Of a stretch of DNA of 64,000 nucleotides, positions 35,051-43,278 are shown in pieces. The stretch's first letter is position 1. Each line of letters opens with the position of its first letter. Made by a program: the position numbers and the translations under genes. The notes below the pieces were generated by a model that had not been told where the DNA came from, did no database searches, and saw only the letters and a program-made list of their open reading frames with translations. Origin of the DNA: an uncultured Burkholderiales bacterium (lineage in GTDB: Bacteria; Pseudomonadota; Gammaproteobacteria; Burkholderiales; Burkholderiaceae_C); NCBI GenBank assembly GCA_903932865.1, contig CAIZHQ010000012.1, forward strand, positions 62,001 to 126,000. Direction: 5' to 3'.

Positions 35051-38000
35051 GTTTTCACCTCATCTTTTTCAGCAACTTTAATGCCGATGTCGGCAAGCGT
35101 TGCAAAGATTAATCGTGGATCTACTTTTTCGAGGATCGGCAAAATCTGCGCGACTGCAGCATCAATTTTTGATTGGTCTGACTTAGAAACCTCAACAGTT
35201 CGGCTCAGGTCATTTCCTTGGCCAGCGGACAATACAAGGTTGAAAACTTTTCTGGCCGAATTACGCCCACGAAGACCTGCAAGTGCCTCTGCTTTGCGAA
35301 AGTCCATCGCTAGCGAGCCAAGCTGAATGATGGCGGCATCAAGGTCCCGATCTACCCAGCTATGTGAAGGCTTGTTGATAGCATTGCTGATCAGCGACTC
35401 AACGGCGGCATCTGAGTCCTCGAACTCCTCCAGTCGCGTTGCAAAGGACTCCAATTGAAAATTGCCAGTGATGCCCTTGACTGACTTTGCTCGATTACGT
35501 AAATCTTCAATGGACCCATTGCCATGCTGGAGCGAGTCCAAAACAATTTTCTGAATCTCACGTAGCTTTACAGGGTAAGCACTTTGCAGCTCAGAAATCA
35601 CCGAACTGAGCTTCTCAACCAGATCGCCTTCGGAATCCGATCCAAGGATTGTGGGTAGGTCGGCGAACAAGACCTTGTTCGGGTCGCTTGCCTTGAGCAG
35701 CATCGCGCGCACTTCTTGTGCTGGATTTGAAACACTGTTCGTTCGTTTGGTCCAGTTGGGAAGATCAACAACGATAGAGACCAGTCCGCGAGCAGTATCC
35801 AATGGGGAAATTGAGCTTACATCAGCATTGGGCAGATGCGGAGCCAAAACTTTCTCAGCAATGGCCTTGGCAAGGCTACTCTTATTTTCACCAGCGGTGA
35901 CATACTTGAACTTAATTAGTTTCGGATCATTTAGCAACTCATCAATGATCACTTCGTTAATGTTCGGAGTGAACACGTTGTCGAAATAAATAGCAATGTG
36001 CGCCTTATTTGCCAAGAAAAATGCCAAGGCAATAATTGGCATCACCCCTTTCTTGAGGCCATACGGGGCGCTTTGCCAGAGTGCATAGACTTCATGAAGG
36101 CCAAGCTTGTCATTGGCGTTCTTGAAGATCTCTTCTGTGTGATACCAGAGCTCAAGGTAGGTCGAACCTGTTTCACCGTCATCCTTTGGTTTACCAAAGC
36201 CCCAGCCCAGGCGACCTCGATTCATATGCAGACCTGGTGTATTCAATACTGTGTAGTAAAGGCCCGCATCTGCGGGGTAGCCTTCATACCCAAGTTTGGA
36301 AATGCCTCCGTCTTTAAGCATTCGATACATCAGCTCTCGACGAGCCTTGACGATGTTGCTTGAAAGCTCATCGCGGTTGATCAGCTCGCTGTTGATGATT
36401 GGTGTACTGTGATAAATTTTTTCAGCAACAGTTGATGCGATTGCAGAAACAGTCGAGTTCTTGTCATCGTTGAGTTTTTGACCTTGGCGCAGCCATGTCG
36501 CTGAGCGAAACGCATCGGCTAGCTCATCCTGAAGAGCGTTACGTAGGCTTGAAATTCTGGAGGTTAGCTCCCGTCTTGCTACGGAATCACCTTCAAGCTC
36601 TGTACGAGTTGTAAAAACACGCTCAGCTGCCGCCAGTTCGTGAGAAAGTTCAGTGACCCGCTTCCCGTTTTTGGACACTCCAAAAATGATCGGGGACTCA
36701 CTGTTTTCCAATGAGATTTCTTGGATGCTCGTCAGGAATTGTTTGTCGGCAAGAGGGGTATCAGGAACACAAAGAACGAATGTTCCTACGCTGCCTGGCA
36801 CAGCCTTGTAGTCGGAAATAAAGGTGGGCAACTCACCAAATGGAACGATGGTTTTACTGAACCAACGCATTGTTCCTGTCTCGTGGTAGAGCCTTTTGGC
36901 AATGACAGGATTCAAATCCGTGAGTTCCGAAATCAGCTTGCCGTTGAAGGCTGAAATCTCATTTCGGGTGCTGCTGATGGCCCCTTCGATATCGAAATCA
37001 CTTCCCGCAAAAACACCATACGCATTCAGGTGTTTGCGTTCAATCAATATTTTCCAGTCAACGAGCTCGACCAGCGCCCTCTTCACCGCACTCTTGTCTG
37101 AACTGTTTACGCATGAAATGATCGTCTCTTCGTCCGCTGCAAGAGCAGCGCCGCTGCGAAACATTTCGATCAAAGCCACTGTTTTGGCCACATCGCTGTG
37201 TATTGCTTGCCCTTTTGCCTCGGCCCGCTCCACCGAGTCCACAGCCTGCGCCCAGCGATGACCATCTGGCGAGGCCAAGATAGCTGGCTCAGAGTTGGCC
37301 CTCAGGTAGTCCCAATAGTTTGACGGGCGATACATTGAATCGCCGGAAACCTGATGCGTTTGCAAAAATTCGGCAAAGCCAAGCGGCTCACGTGATGCCA
37401 GAAAACCAAAAATGCTACGTTCATTTTGACCAAATTTCCGACGAGAAATAGGCCCCAGCAACGAAGTAATTGCCGGGTGAAGTGGCCAGCACGCCAACAA
37501 GCTCTCGGCAAGATTCTTTGGGGCTGCAGGTCGACGAGTCTTAATGTTGTTGGCGATGACGGCACAAGCTTGTCGCGCATCAGAGACATCGATGTTCTCG
37601 GCTCTCGTAATCGATTGGCCGATCAGCTCAATTACTTCATCAGTTGCAGCAACCAAAGGAATGTCGATATAACGACCTTGAATCTTTGCCCAATCGTCAC
37701 GCGTCTGCCTACCGAGTGCCGTGGCATAAGCTTCGAAAGGTTGATGCAAGATGCCGACAACGACAAAGTTACCGTTGGTTCGGCTGGCAGCTTCTGCCAA
37801 TTGCTGGAAGAAGTAGATGTCCTCGGTGCTATCGAGGGCAGCGTTCTCCAAGAACTTGCCCAGCTCATCGATGATCAACAAAAGTCCCTGCTTATTGCTC
37901 TCTGCAAGGGCTACAAGCTCAGTGATTACGTCTGCATTTTTCTTCTTGGAGAGTACAGTGCCTGTTCTTTTCTCGATGGTTGAAATCAGTTGGTCGCGCA

Positions 38001-38382
38001 CACTGATTCGCTTACCTACGACTGGAAGGACGGTCCAACCAGTGCCTTTGGCATCAAACGCTCTGTAGATTTTCGAATCACTTGGAAGTGCAAGTATTTT
38101 CTTCGCACGATCACGCAGTTTTTGATTTGGGCCGACTAGCGAGCACAACATCAATGCAAGAGACGACTTGCCTCCGCCATAGGGCCCCGTCCACGTGAAA
38201 GCTCTTTGCTTCGTTTCCAGAAGCTGCTGCGCCATACTTTCCAAAAGCGATTGGGCAGTTCCCTGGCATACGTAGCCAGAAAGCGCATCCTCACGACCAA
38301 AGTCATCATCGATTTGAATCGAACGCAAAAACTGTCGAGAAATTTCAACAACAGAGCTAAGAGTGTTTTCTTTCAGGGCCAT
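35047..38382 (-). CDS. sspC: SspC-like large P-loop ATPase
   Basis: 1111 residues. Walker A is GPYGGGKSS (66-74) and Walker B LLLIIDELGKFLE (about 171-183). An AAA-like N-terminal part is followed by a long helical region with no motif I recognise. Size, the neighbouring DUF4007 and PAPS-reductase genes, and the gene order B-C-D match the SspC ATPase of single-strand phosphorothioation systems, which is thought to drive DNA handling during sulfur insertion. BrxC-type ATPases of BREX are a superficially similar alternative, but no other BREX gene is present. Confidence 0.82.
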   Translation of the reverse strand: MALKENTLSSVVEISRQFLRSIQIDDDFGREDALSGYVCQGTAQSLLESMAQQLLETKQRAFTWTGPYGGGKSSLALMLCSLVGPNQKLRDRAKKILALPSDSKIYRAFDAKGTGWTVLPVVGKRISVRDQLISTIEKRTGTVLSKKKNADVITELVALAESNKQGLLLIIDELGKFLENAALDSTEDIYFFQQLAEAASRTNGNFVVVGILHQPFEAYATALGRQTRDDWAKIQGRYIDIPLVAATDEVIELIGQSITRAENIDVSDARQACAVIANNIKTRRPAAPKNLAESLLACWPLHPAITSLLGPISRRKFGQNERSIFGFLASREPLGFAEFLQTHQVSGDSMYRPSNYWDYLRANSEPAILASPDGHRWAQAVDSVERAEAKGQAIHSDVAKTVALIEMFRSGAALAADEETIISCVNSSDKSAVKRALVELVDWKILIERKHLNAYGVFAGSDFDIEGAISSTRNEISAFNGKLISELTDLNPVIAKRLYHETGTMRWFSKTIVPFGELPTFISDYKAVPGSVGTFVLCVPDTPLADKQFLTSIQEISLENSESPIIFGVSKNGKRVTELSHELAAAERVFTTRTELEGDSVARRELTSRISSLRNALQDELADAFRSATWLRQGQKLNDDKNSTVSAIASTVAEKIYHSTPIINSELINRDELSSNIVKARRELMYRMLKDGGISKLGYEGYPADAGLYYTVLNTPGLHMNRGRLGWGFGKPKDDGETGSTYLELWYHTEEIFKNANDKLGLHEVYALWQSAPYGLKKGVMPIIALAFFLANKAHIAIYFDNVFTPNINEVIIDELLNDPKLIKFKYVTAGENKSSLAKAIAEKVLAPHLPNADVSSISPLDTARGLVSIVVDLPNWTKRTNSVSNPAQEVRAMLLKASDPNKVLFADLPTILGSDSEGDLVEKLSSVISELQSAYPVKLREIQKIVLDSLQHGNGSIEDLRNRAKSVKGITGNFQLESFATRLEEFEDSDAAVESLISNAINKPSHSWVDRDLDAAIIQLGSLAMDFRKAEALAGLRGRNSARKVFNLVLSAGQGNDLSRTVEVSKSDQSKIDAAVAQILPILEKVDPRLIFATLADIGIKVAEKDEVKT

Positions 38383-38384
38383 GT

Positions 38385-39320
38385 TTAGTCTTTGCTGTAT
38401 GCAATTTTGAGCAGCTTTTCCTTCAGTGCCTTGACGCTCTTTTCGGAATTATTTTTTAACGTAACTTGTCGCAGTCCGGCTTGCTCAGTCCATTGAATCT
38501 GTCCGTTCGTTATTTGTTCCAATGAAATTAGCCGCTCAGCAATGCCGTTTTCATCAATCTTGAATACGCGCCCAGGAGAGCCGTAGTCATGCGCCACACG
38601 ATCAAAGGCCATGACAGACCCAGAAGCCTCAAGACGCTCCCAATAGTCGAGCAACGCATACCCGAAAATTCCATCGTGCAACGAGCGCTTAGCCCCTCTG
38701 CGGAACTCAAATGAGTCTTTTGAGTTGTGAACAATCAGTCCCAACTCACCCAGCAAAGGCTCACTCAAATCTTCAGGAGAGTCGCTGTTTGCTCGCGGAA
38801 CATAGCTTCGAATGCAGCACTCCACATCTCGCTTCAAGGTTGCCTGCGAAATTTTTGCCTTGATGCTCTCCAGTTCGCCTGCAAGTGCCTTACCGATGAA
38901 GTCTCTGTCAAACACCTGTTGCACCACGTGATTGAACAGGTAGTACCAAGTAGTCGTCCGATCAGGAGTGCTAGCAAGAAACCAATGCATCAACCAAACA
39001 GTTGAGATGTTTTCGCAGTAGGGGTCTAGTCCATGAAATTCGTTGAACAGCGCATCCGCTACAGATGTCACCTTGTATGAGTCATTGCTCTCTTCGAGAA
39101 CGTTGCAGGCAACGGCCCAAAAACGAATTGAGCTGACCATGTTTTTTCCAACGCCAAAGTCAACAATTGCTTCCTCATCAGCGAATATGTGCTTAGGCGC
39201 CTCGCCAAAATAAGGGCGGTTTTCTACGGCATCGAAGGCCTTTTTTAGCCACAACTGCCGCAGCGGAAAGGTCTCATGACCCGAGAACTGAGGCTTTTTT
39301 CCAAGGATCGAATCATTCAT
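38385..39320 (-). CDS. sspB: SspB-like DUF4007 protein (nickase of phosphorothioation)
   Basis: 311 residues. The N-terminal motif FSGHETFPLRQLWLKKAFDA is the hallmark of DUF4007 (PF13182). VDFGVGKNMVSSIRFWAVA continues the family pattern. In characterised Ssp systems SspB is the DUF4007 nicking protein that opens one strand for sulfur incorporation. It is the first gene of the minus-strand B-C-D operon, 2 bases before sspC. No cysteine desulfurase (sspA) lies upstream; the next gene there belongs to the phage lysis module. A host IscS may supply sulfur instead. Confidence 0.87.
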   Translation of the reverse strand: MNDSILGKKPQFSGHETFPLRQLWLKKAFDAVENRPYFGEAPKHIFADEEAIVDFGVGKNMVSSIRFWAVACNVLEESNDSYKVTSVADALFNEFHGLDPYCENISTVWLMHWFLASTPDRTTTWYYLFNHVVQQVFDRDFIGKALAGELESIKAKISQATLKRDVECCIRSYVPRANSDSPEDLSEPLLGELGLIVHNSKDSFEFRRGAKRSLHDGIFGYALLDYWERLEASGSVMAFDRVAHDYGSPGRVFKIDENGIAERLISLEQITNGQIQWTEQAGLRQVTLKNNSEKSVKALKEKLLKIAYSKD

Positions 39321-39550
39321 CAGGACATGATACCTCTGAAACTGGAGAGGTTCACCAGTTCATCCCCCTCCTCCCAAAAAACTGTTGTTTTATACATGCT
39401 TATCTAGTCTTTCGCCCCTTAAAGCAGCGTCCAAATTACCTTTCAAACTTAAGATTTGATTTATTCAATCTTTTAGAAATTAAGAAGTCAAAATTATCGA
39501 ACTTTTGACGCAAGCGGGTTCCCTAAAGATGCTCGGCCTGAGCAAGATTT
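39321..39550. other. Gap between sspB and the phage lysis genes
   Basis: 230 AT-rich bases that should hold the sspBCD promoter and the end of the late phage transcript. Inverted repeats seen: AACTGG/CCAGTT (about 39339-39359), AAGATT/AATCTT (about 39449-39470) and GTCAAAA/TTTTGAC (39487-39509, 9-base spacer). None has a clear T run, so terminator or operator roles stay open. Confidence 0.5.
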
Positions 39551-40048
39551 TTATGGATCAACAGTTGATTGCTTCTGATACCAGCGCTGCATTTCGAGCA
39601 GCATGAGAGTGGTTTGCGCAGCATCCCTGCTGAGCTGTTCGCAGCTCACCTCCCCCGCATCTCCTTGGGGAGCAAGTAGAGGGTCGGAGCGGGCTGGAGC
39701 AACTCCGGCGGGAGCTTCGGGAACGGCGGACAGATCCCTGCCACCGGCTGAGGGGATGTTGCACACCCCGCCAGTGCAACTGTCAGACTGGCGATCAGCC
39801 AGCAGCTTTGACCTTTTTGCGTATTCATTCGAAATCTCCTGCGTGATTTGAGCTTGGGTCTGCCGCACATCGGCAACGTGTTGTTCCTGCCTTGCCTGGG
39901 TCAGCGCGATCTTTTGCTTTTCGGCATCCCAGGCCTTCTGGACACGGGACTCGCCCATCTGCATCCCGCACAGCAGCGCCATGAGCAGAAGTAGTGCATT
40001 CAGGATGTGCAACCAGTTGGCCAGCATGAAACGGTTGAGCCAGTTCAT
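39551..40048 (-). CDS. Rz-like inner-membrane spanin
   Basis: 165 residues. One membrane helix near the N terminus (residues about 12-31, LHILNALLLLMALLCGM) is followed by a periplasmic coiled coil rich in Q, A, E and K. This is the i-spanin pattern; with an outer-membrane partner it fuses the membranes at the end of phage lysis. An Rz1 reading frame is fully embedded in another frame of the gene. The start overlaps the endolysin stop by ATGA (40045-40048). Confidence 0.82.
   Translation of the reverse strand: MNWLNRFMLANWLHILNALLLLMALLCGMQMGESRVQKAWDAEKQKIALTQARQEQHVADVRQTQAQITQEISNEYAKRSKLLADRQSDSCTGGVCNIPSAGGRDLSAVPEAPAGVAPARSDPLLAPQGDAGEVSCEQLSRDAAQTTLMLLEMQRWYQKQSTVDP
39646..39828 (-). 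CDS. Rz1-like outer-membrane lipoprotein spanin, embedded in Rz
   Basis: 60 residues. MNTQKGQSCWLIASLTVALAG then C is a lipoprotein signal peptide with lipobox L-A-G-C. The mature part is proline-rich (PPFPKLPPELLQPAP), as in Rz1 proteins. A ribosome binding site AGGAG lies 7 bases before the ATG at 39828. It is read in a different frame entirely inside the Rz gene, the classical nested Rz/Rz1 arrangement. Confidence 0.87.
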   Translation of the reverse strand: MNTQKGQSCWLIASLTVALAGCATSPQPVAGICPPFPKLPPELLQPAPTLYLLPKEMRGR

Positions 40049-40509
40049 GGGGCACCACCGTCCAAGGCCTGCAGGTTGTGCTGCTTGATGAGGCCAACAA
40101 CTTTGTCCGCATATGCGGGGTCAGTCGCATAACCCGCCTGCGCCAGCGCCTTAGCAAAGGCCTGGGCAGTGGAGCAAGCAAAGCAAGCCTTGTAGCGGGG
40201 GTTGCGCTTGAGGAACGCGGCGTGGTCATCGATGCTGGCCTGCCAGCTTGGATACTTGCGCCAGAGAGCTGGGACCACCACCCACTGCCCTTTGATGAAC
40301 TCCTTGGTATTCAGGGTCAGGGTCTGGCCGCGCCAGAGGCTGTCCGCTTTGATCCCAAAGAGGTTGTTGCCATTCTTAGCCAATCCAGACTCCCCCCAGG
40401 CGGACTCAAGGGCGGCTTGTGCGATCGTGATGCTGGCGGGAACACCCGTGGCTTTGGCTGACGCGATGGCGGCCGTGGTGAGCCGCATGATGAATTCACT
40501 GGGATTCAC
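40045..40509 (-). CDS. Phage endolysin, glucosaminidase (FlgJ-like GH73)
   Basis: 154 residues. ITIAQAALESAWGESGLAKNGNNLFGIKA is a GH73 region (here residues about 24-52) with the catalytic Glu in A-L-E-S-A-W-G-E. It would cut peptidoglycan glycan strands at lysis. There is no signal peptide, so it needs the holin for export. Start and holin stop share ATGA (40506-40509). Confidence 0.85.
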   Translation of the reverse strand: MNPSEFIMRLTTAAIASAKATGVPASITIAQAALESAWGESGLAKNGNNLFGIKADSLWRGQTLTLNTKEFIKGQWVVVPALWRKYPSWQASIDDHAAFLKRNPRYKACFACSTAQAFAKALAQAGYATDPAYADKVVGLIKQHNLQALDGGAP

Positions 40510-40889
40510 AGCATCCCCTTCACGTCCTTGGCCACCTCGTCAATGGAGTCGTCGCGGCGCTTGTCGATGAAGGCAAAAGTCCAACGCACCATAGCCCACC
40601 CAGGCAGGCCACAGGCAAAGATCAACCCACCCAGAGCACACAGTCCCATGGTTGAGAAGGCCCAATGGTGCAGCCCAAAGTGTTCGACTGTGATGGCACC
40701 GCCGCCAATACTGGACACCACGGTACTGATCAGCCCGACAGCCCACTCCCGTTTGTTGCGTGGCGGGGTCATCAACATGACCACTACGGCAGCCAAGGTG
40801 GCTCCACTGGCAGCCGCTGCGGCGGTTCCACCAAACGCTTTGTAGGCCACAGCTGCTCCGGCGACCCCACTGCTTGTAGGTTCTGGCAT
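40506..40889 (-). CDS. Putative holin
   Basis: 127 residues from the ATG at 40889, which has GGAG 7 bases upstream; the TTG four codons earlier is unlikely. Two to three hydrophobic segments are visible (AAAAASGATLAAVVVMLM; a glycine/serine-rich middle segment; STMGLCALGGLIFACGL), ending in a charged tail. Position directly before the endolysin and spanin genes, with overlapping start and stop codons, makes a holin role likely. Confidence 0.7.
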   Translation of the reverse strand: MPEPTSSGVAGAAVAYKAFGGTAAAAASGATLAAVVVMLMTPPRNKREWAVGLISTVVSSIGGGAITVEHFGLHHWAFSTMGLCALGGLIFACGLPGWAMVRWTFAFIDKRRDDSIDEVAKDVKGML

Positions 40890-40895
40890 TCGTTT

Positions 40896-40932
40896 CTCCA
40901 AAAGAAAAGCCGCCAGGGCGAACCATGGCGGC
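40896..40932 (-). terminator. Intrinsic terminator between the modification cassette and the lysis genes
   Basis: On the minus strand, GCCGCCA (40932-40926) pairs with TGGCGGC (40915-40909) and is followed by TTTTCTTTT. It lies in the 75-base gap between the radical SAM stop and the holin start, so lysis genes may need readthrough, antitermination or their own promoter. Confidence 0.75.
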
Positions 40933-40964
40933 TATGAACAAAGAAAAGTGAAAAAAGACAGCGC

Positions 40965-42383
40965 TCAGGTGGCGACAACTGCAACGGGAAACGGTCTGCG
41001 TTCTTGCTTTACGGGCACAACAGCGCCCATATCCCCGCCCGAATCGACAAACGCGAGCTTGACCACGTCGACCCCAGAGACAGAGTCATGCCGAATCGCG
41101 TCAGACTCGATGCGAGTGAGGATAAAACCTTGTGTCTGGTAGTACAGCGCTGCGGCCATGACAGCCAGGTTGTGAGAGAACGCGTTGTCACAGGCAGCAT
41201 CCCAGTACTCTCCTTCCAGGAACAGGCATGCCCCCTTGCACAGCTGAACCACCGGGCAACGCGGGCATTGACTGCGGGTACTGAAGTGGTAGGCCGTATC
41301 GAGCGCGATGGCATCGAACTGATCGACATGACCGATCTTGTGATGGGTCGATGCGCTCATGTTCTGGCAGGTCGTGACGTTGCCTTTCATGTCCACGGCA
41401 ATAGAGTCATCCCGGTCCATGCCGCACTTCTGCCCGAGGGCAATCATGGGTCTTGACTGAGCCTGCGCGCGCATGAATTCATCGACCTTGTCGCGCATCG
41501 TGCCCACCGCCATGCCTGAGCCGGTAACCAGTTCCCAGAACACCTGATGGAGATAGCGGTCGTGGTCGGACCCCTTCAGTGCCAAAGACATGCCGCCCTG
41601 GTCATAGGGCAGCATCACCTCCTCGGTGGCCAGCACAATGGCTTGCACAGGTAGATCCAGCTTTTCAGCAAAGAACTGGCGCACTGCCTTGAGAGACTGG
41701 TTGTGACGGTGCAGGACGGTATTGAAACTCATTCGGTCCAGCGGCATGCGCCGGGATACCCAGCGCTTGATCTGAGCCAGCATTTCTGGGTCATCCAGCG
41801 GATCGGGGCCTCGGAAGGACTGTGCAGGCCCGTCGTGTGACAGGCCAATGCCAATGTCCAGTATCTCCACCCAGGCCAGCTTTTCGTCATCGAAGAGCGA
41901 ACCGTTGGTGACGATGGACAACTGGGCGTTGGGATACCTCGCCTTTACGGCTTCACCCAGTGGCTTGAGCAGTTTCCAGTACACAAAGGGTTCGCCACCC
42001 CAGAACTCGATCTTGACGCCAGCGCCCTGGCCGTCCTCTCCACCAGCAAACCAGCCCTCAAGTTGCTGCATGAATGGCAAGACGTCCTCAGGGTGGCCGT
42101 CAATGTCATGGGGCTGGTGAGCTTGCGAGCAGTACTGGCAGGCGTAATTGCACTTGAGGCCCAACTGCAGTTTTAGGTGCCGTATGGCTCTCGATTTGCC
42201 TGCCGGGTTGTTCGGGTGATGCGCATGCCAGAAAGGTTGCCAATGCATGTCTTGTCTGGGAAACGCCTGTGGCAGAGGCAAAGACTCACCGTTGTCGGCC
42301 CAGATCAGACTGGAATCTTCGGGGTCATAGATAGCCTGTCGTTCGAAACCATTTTTGCCATTGAGAGTGAGTGTGAATTTCAT
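40965..42383 (-). CDS. Radical SAM/SPASM maturase-like enzyme in the phage tail-lysis interval
   Basis: 472 residues. The radical SAM cluster motif C-x3-C-x2-C is at Cys78, 82 and 85 (KCNYACQYCS). IEFWGGEPFVYWKLL and SIVTNGSLF are the SAM-binding GGE and following strand. The C-terminal SPASM region has C-G-x(n)-G-N-V-T-T-C and then CPRCPVVQLCKGACLF, typical of two auxiliary [4Fe-4S] clusters. Such enzymes (anSME, QhpD, RiPP maturases) modify residues in proteins or peptides, often Cys. It is the last of six genes packed behind a Cys-rich fibre gene, which makes that fibre the obvious candidate substrate. Confidence 0.87.
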   Translation of the reverse strand: MKFTLTLNGKNGFERQAIYDPEDSSLIWADNGESLPLPQAFPRQDMHWQPFWHAHHPNNPAGKSRAIRHLKLQLGLKCNYACQYCSQAHQPHDIDGHPEDVLPFMQQLEGWFAGGEDGQGAGVKIEFWGGEPFVYWKLLKPLGEAVKARYPNAQLSIVTNGSLFDDEKLAWVEILDIGIGLSHDGPAQSFRGPDPLDDPEMLAQIKRWVSRRMPLDRMSFNTVLHRHNQSLKAVRQFFAEKLDLPVQAIVLATEEVMLPYDQGGMSLALKGSDHDRYLHQVFWELVTGSGMAVGTMRDKVDEFMRAQAQSRPMIALGQKCGMDRDDSIAVDMKGNVTTCQNMSASTHHKIGHVDQFDAIALDTAYHFSTRSQCPRCPVVQLCKGACLFLEGEYWDAACDNAFSHNLAVMAAALYYQTQGFILTRIESDAIRHDSVSGVDVVKLAFVDSGGDMGAVVPVKQERRPFPVAVVAT

Positions 42384-42604
42384 GGCAGGAGCTCCTCGAA
42401 TGCGATTGCCTCAAATGCGATTGGATATGCCTCCCGACAGACCTGCGCAGGATCTGCGCCAGCCATCGTCTTGAGGTTAAAAACATGGCGACCAGAGACT
42501 TTTCCATCGGGATTGGTCACCAGCACCGTCATGCGCAGGTTGTTGTCATCGAGCTGGACCACATCCACGTCATAGCCAGGCCGGGTTTGCAGATTCAGAT
42601 TCAC
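42380..42604 (-). CDS. 74-residue protein of the modification cassette
   Basis: An acidic protein with a short beta-rich start (DVDVVQLDDNNLRMTVLV) and a helical end (VCREAYPIAFEAIAFEELLP). No family is recognised. ATGA overlaps tie it to both the oxygenase gene before it (42601-42604) and the radical SAM gene after it (42380-42383). By size and position it could be a peptide-recognition or chaperone partner of the radical SAM enzyme. It has no Cys run and is unlikely to be the main substrate. Confidence 0.7.
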   Translation of the reverse strand: MNLNLQTRPGYDVDVVQLDDNNLRMTVLVTNPDGKVSGRHVFNLKTMAGADPAQVCREAYPIAFEAIAFEELLP

Positions 42605-43278
42605 GAGGGCTCTCCTTTGAGCTCGGTGTAAAGGTCAACATAGTTGTGTGAGGCCACCCGCAAGGTGACCACCAGAAGGGTTCGCTCCCCCTTGGCGTTG
42701 AAGGGATTAGTTTCGTGCCAGAGGCGCGAGGGGTGCAGGACAACGAGGCCTGGTTCGGTCTCGATGTAGTGAACCTTTTCCCAAAATGGAAACCCCGCCA
42801 TCGGGCGGGGGTCTTGCAATATGAGTTCACCGTCACCGACGGTCCAGTCGCGTGCGCTGGGAGGACTTCGCCCCTGACCGCAGTCCAGGTACAGGCACAG
42901 CACATGGTCACAGGTATGGTGGTAATGCGGCTGCGCGCGCATGCCCGGCTGGTAGTGCACGGGGATGCAGCGCGCCTCGATCCTGAGATCCCTGGCATTG
43001 CGCACCCCATGTGCTCCCAGCAGGTAGTCGCGGTAGGTTTCTTCCACCCAACGTCGAAACCGATGCCAGACCAGGGGCGCATGCGATTCATGCTCGGCAT
43101 GAAACAGGTTCAGCTGCACGCGCAGCCGCACATCCACCTCCGGCAACCCGTGCTCGGGCGGGTTAGCCTTGTGGTTATGAAACCGCTCGACGGTGAAGCG
43201 CCTAAGAGCTTCCATCTCGTCATGCGTCCAGGGCGCGGTGTCTTTCAGAACCGGGGTGGGCCAGAGATAGTCGATCAA
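42601..43278 (-). CDS. 2OG-Fe(II) oxygenase-like protein 3
   Basis: 225 residues resembling the putative 2OG-Fe(II) oxygenase family TIGR02466. A candidate metal site is QPHYHHTCDHVLCLYLDCG (H-x-H-H then D/H) with a distal His in VLHPSRLWHETNPF and a following Arg in KGERTLLVVTLRVA that would hold 2-oxoglutarate. Such enzymes hydroxylate protein or small-molecule substrates using O2. It overlaps oxygenase 2 by ATGA (43275-43278) and the 74-residue gene by ATGA. The three oxygenases are diverged from each other, so they may act on different positions. Confidence 0.72.
   Translation of the reverse strand: MIDYLWPTPVLKDTAPWTHDEMEALRRFTVERFHNHKANPPEHGLPEVDVRLRVQLNLFHAEHESHAPLVWHRFRRWVEETYRDYLLGAHGVRNARDLRIEARCIPVHYQPGMRAQPHYHHTCDHVLCLYLDCGQGRSPPSARDWTVGDGELILQDPRPMAGFPFWEKVHYIETEPGLVVLHPSRLWHETNPFNAKGERTLLVVTLRVASHNYVDLYTELKGEPS

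Noticed and set aside
35047-38382. BREX BrxC assignment for the 1111-residue ATPase
   Set aside because: No BrxA, BrxB, PglX or PglZ genes are nearby, whereas DUF4007 and a PP-loop sulfur-transfer gene fit Ssp.
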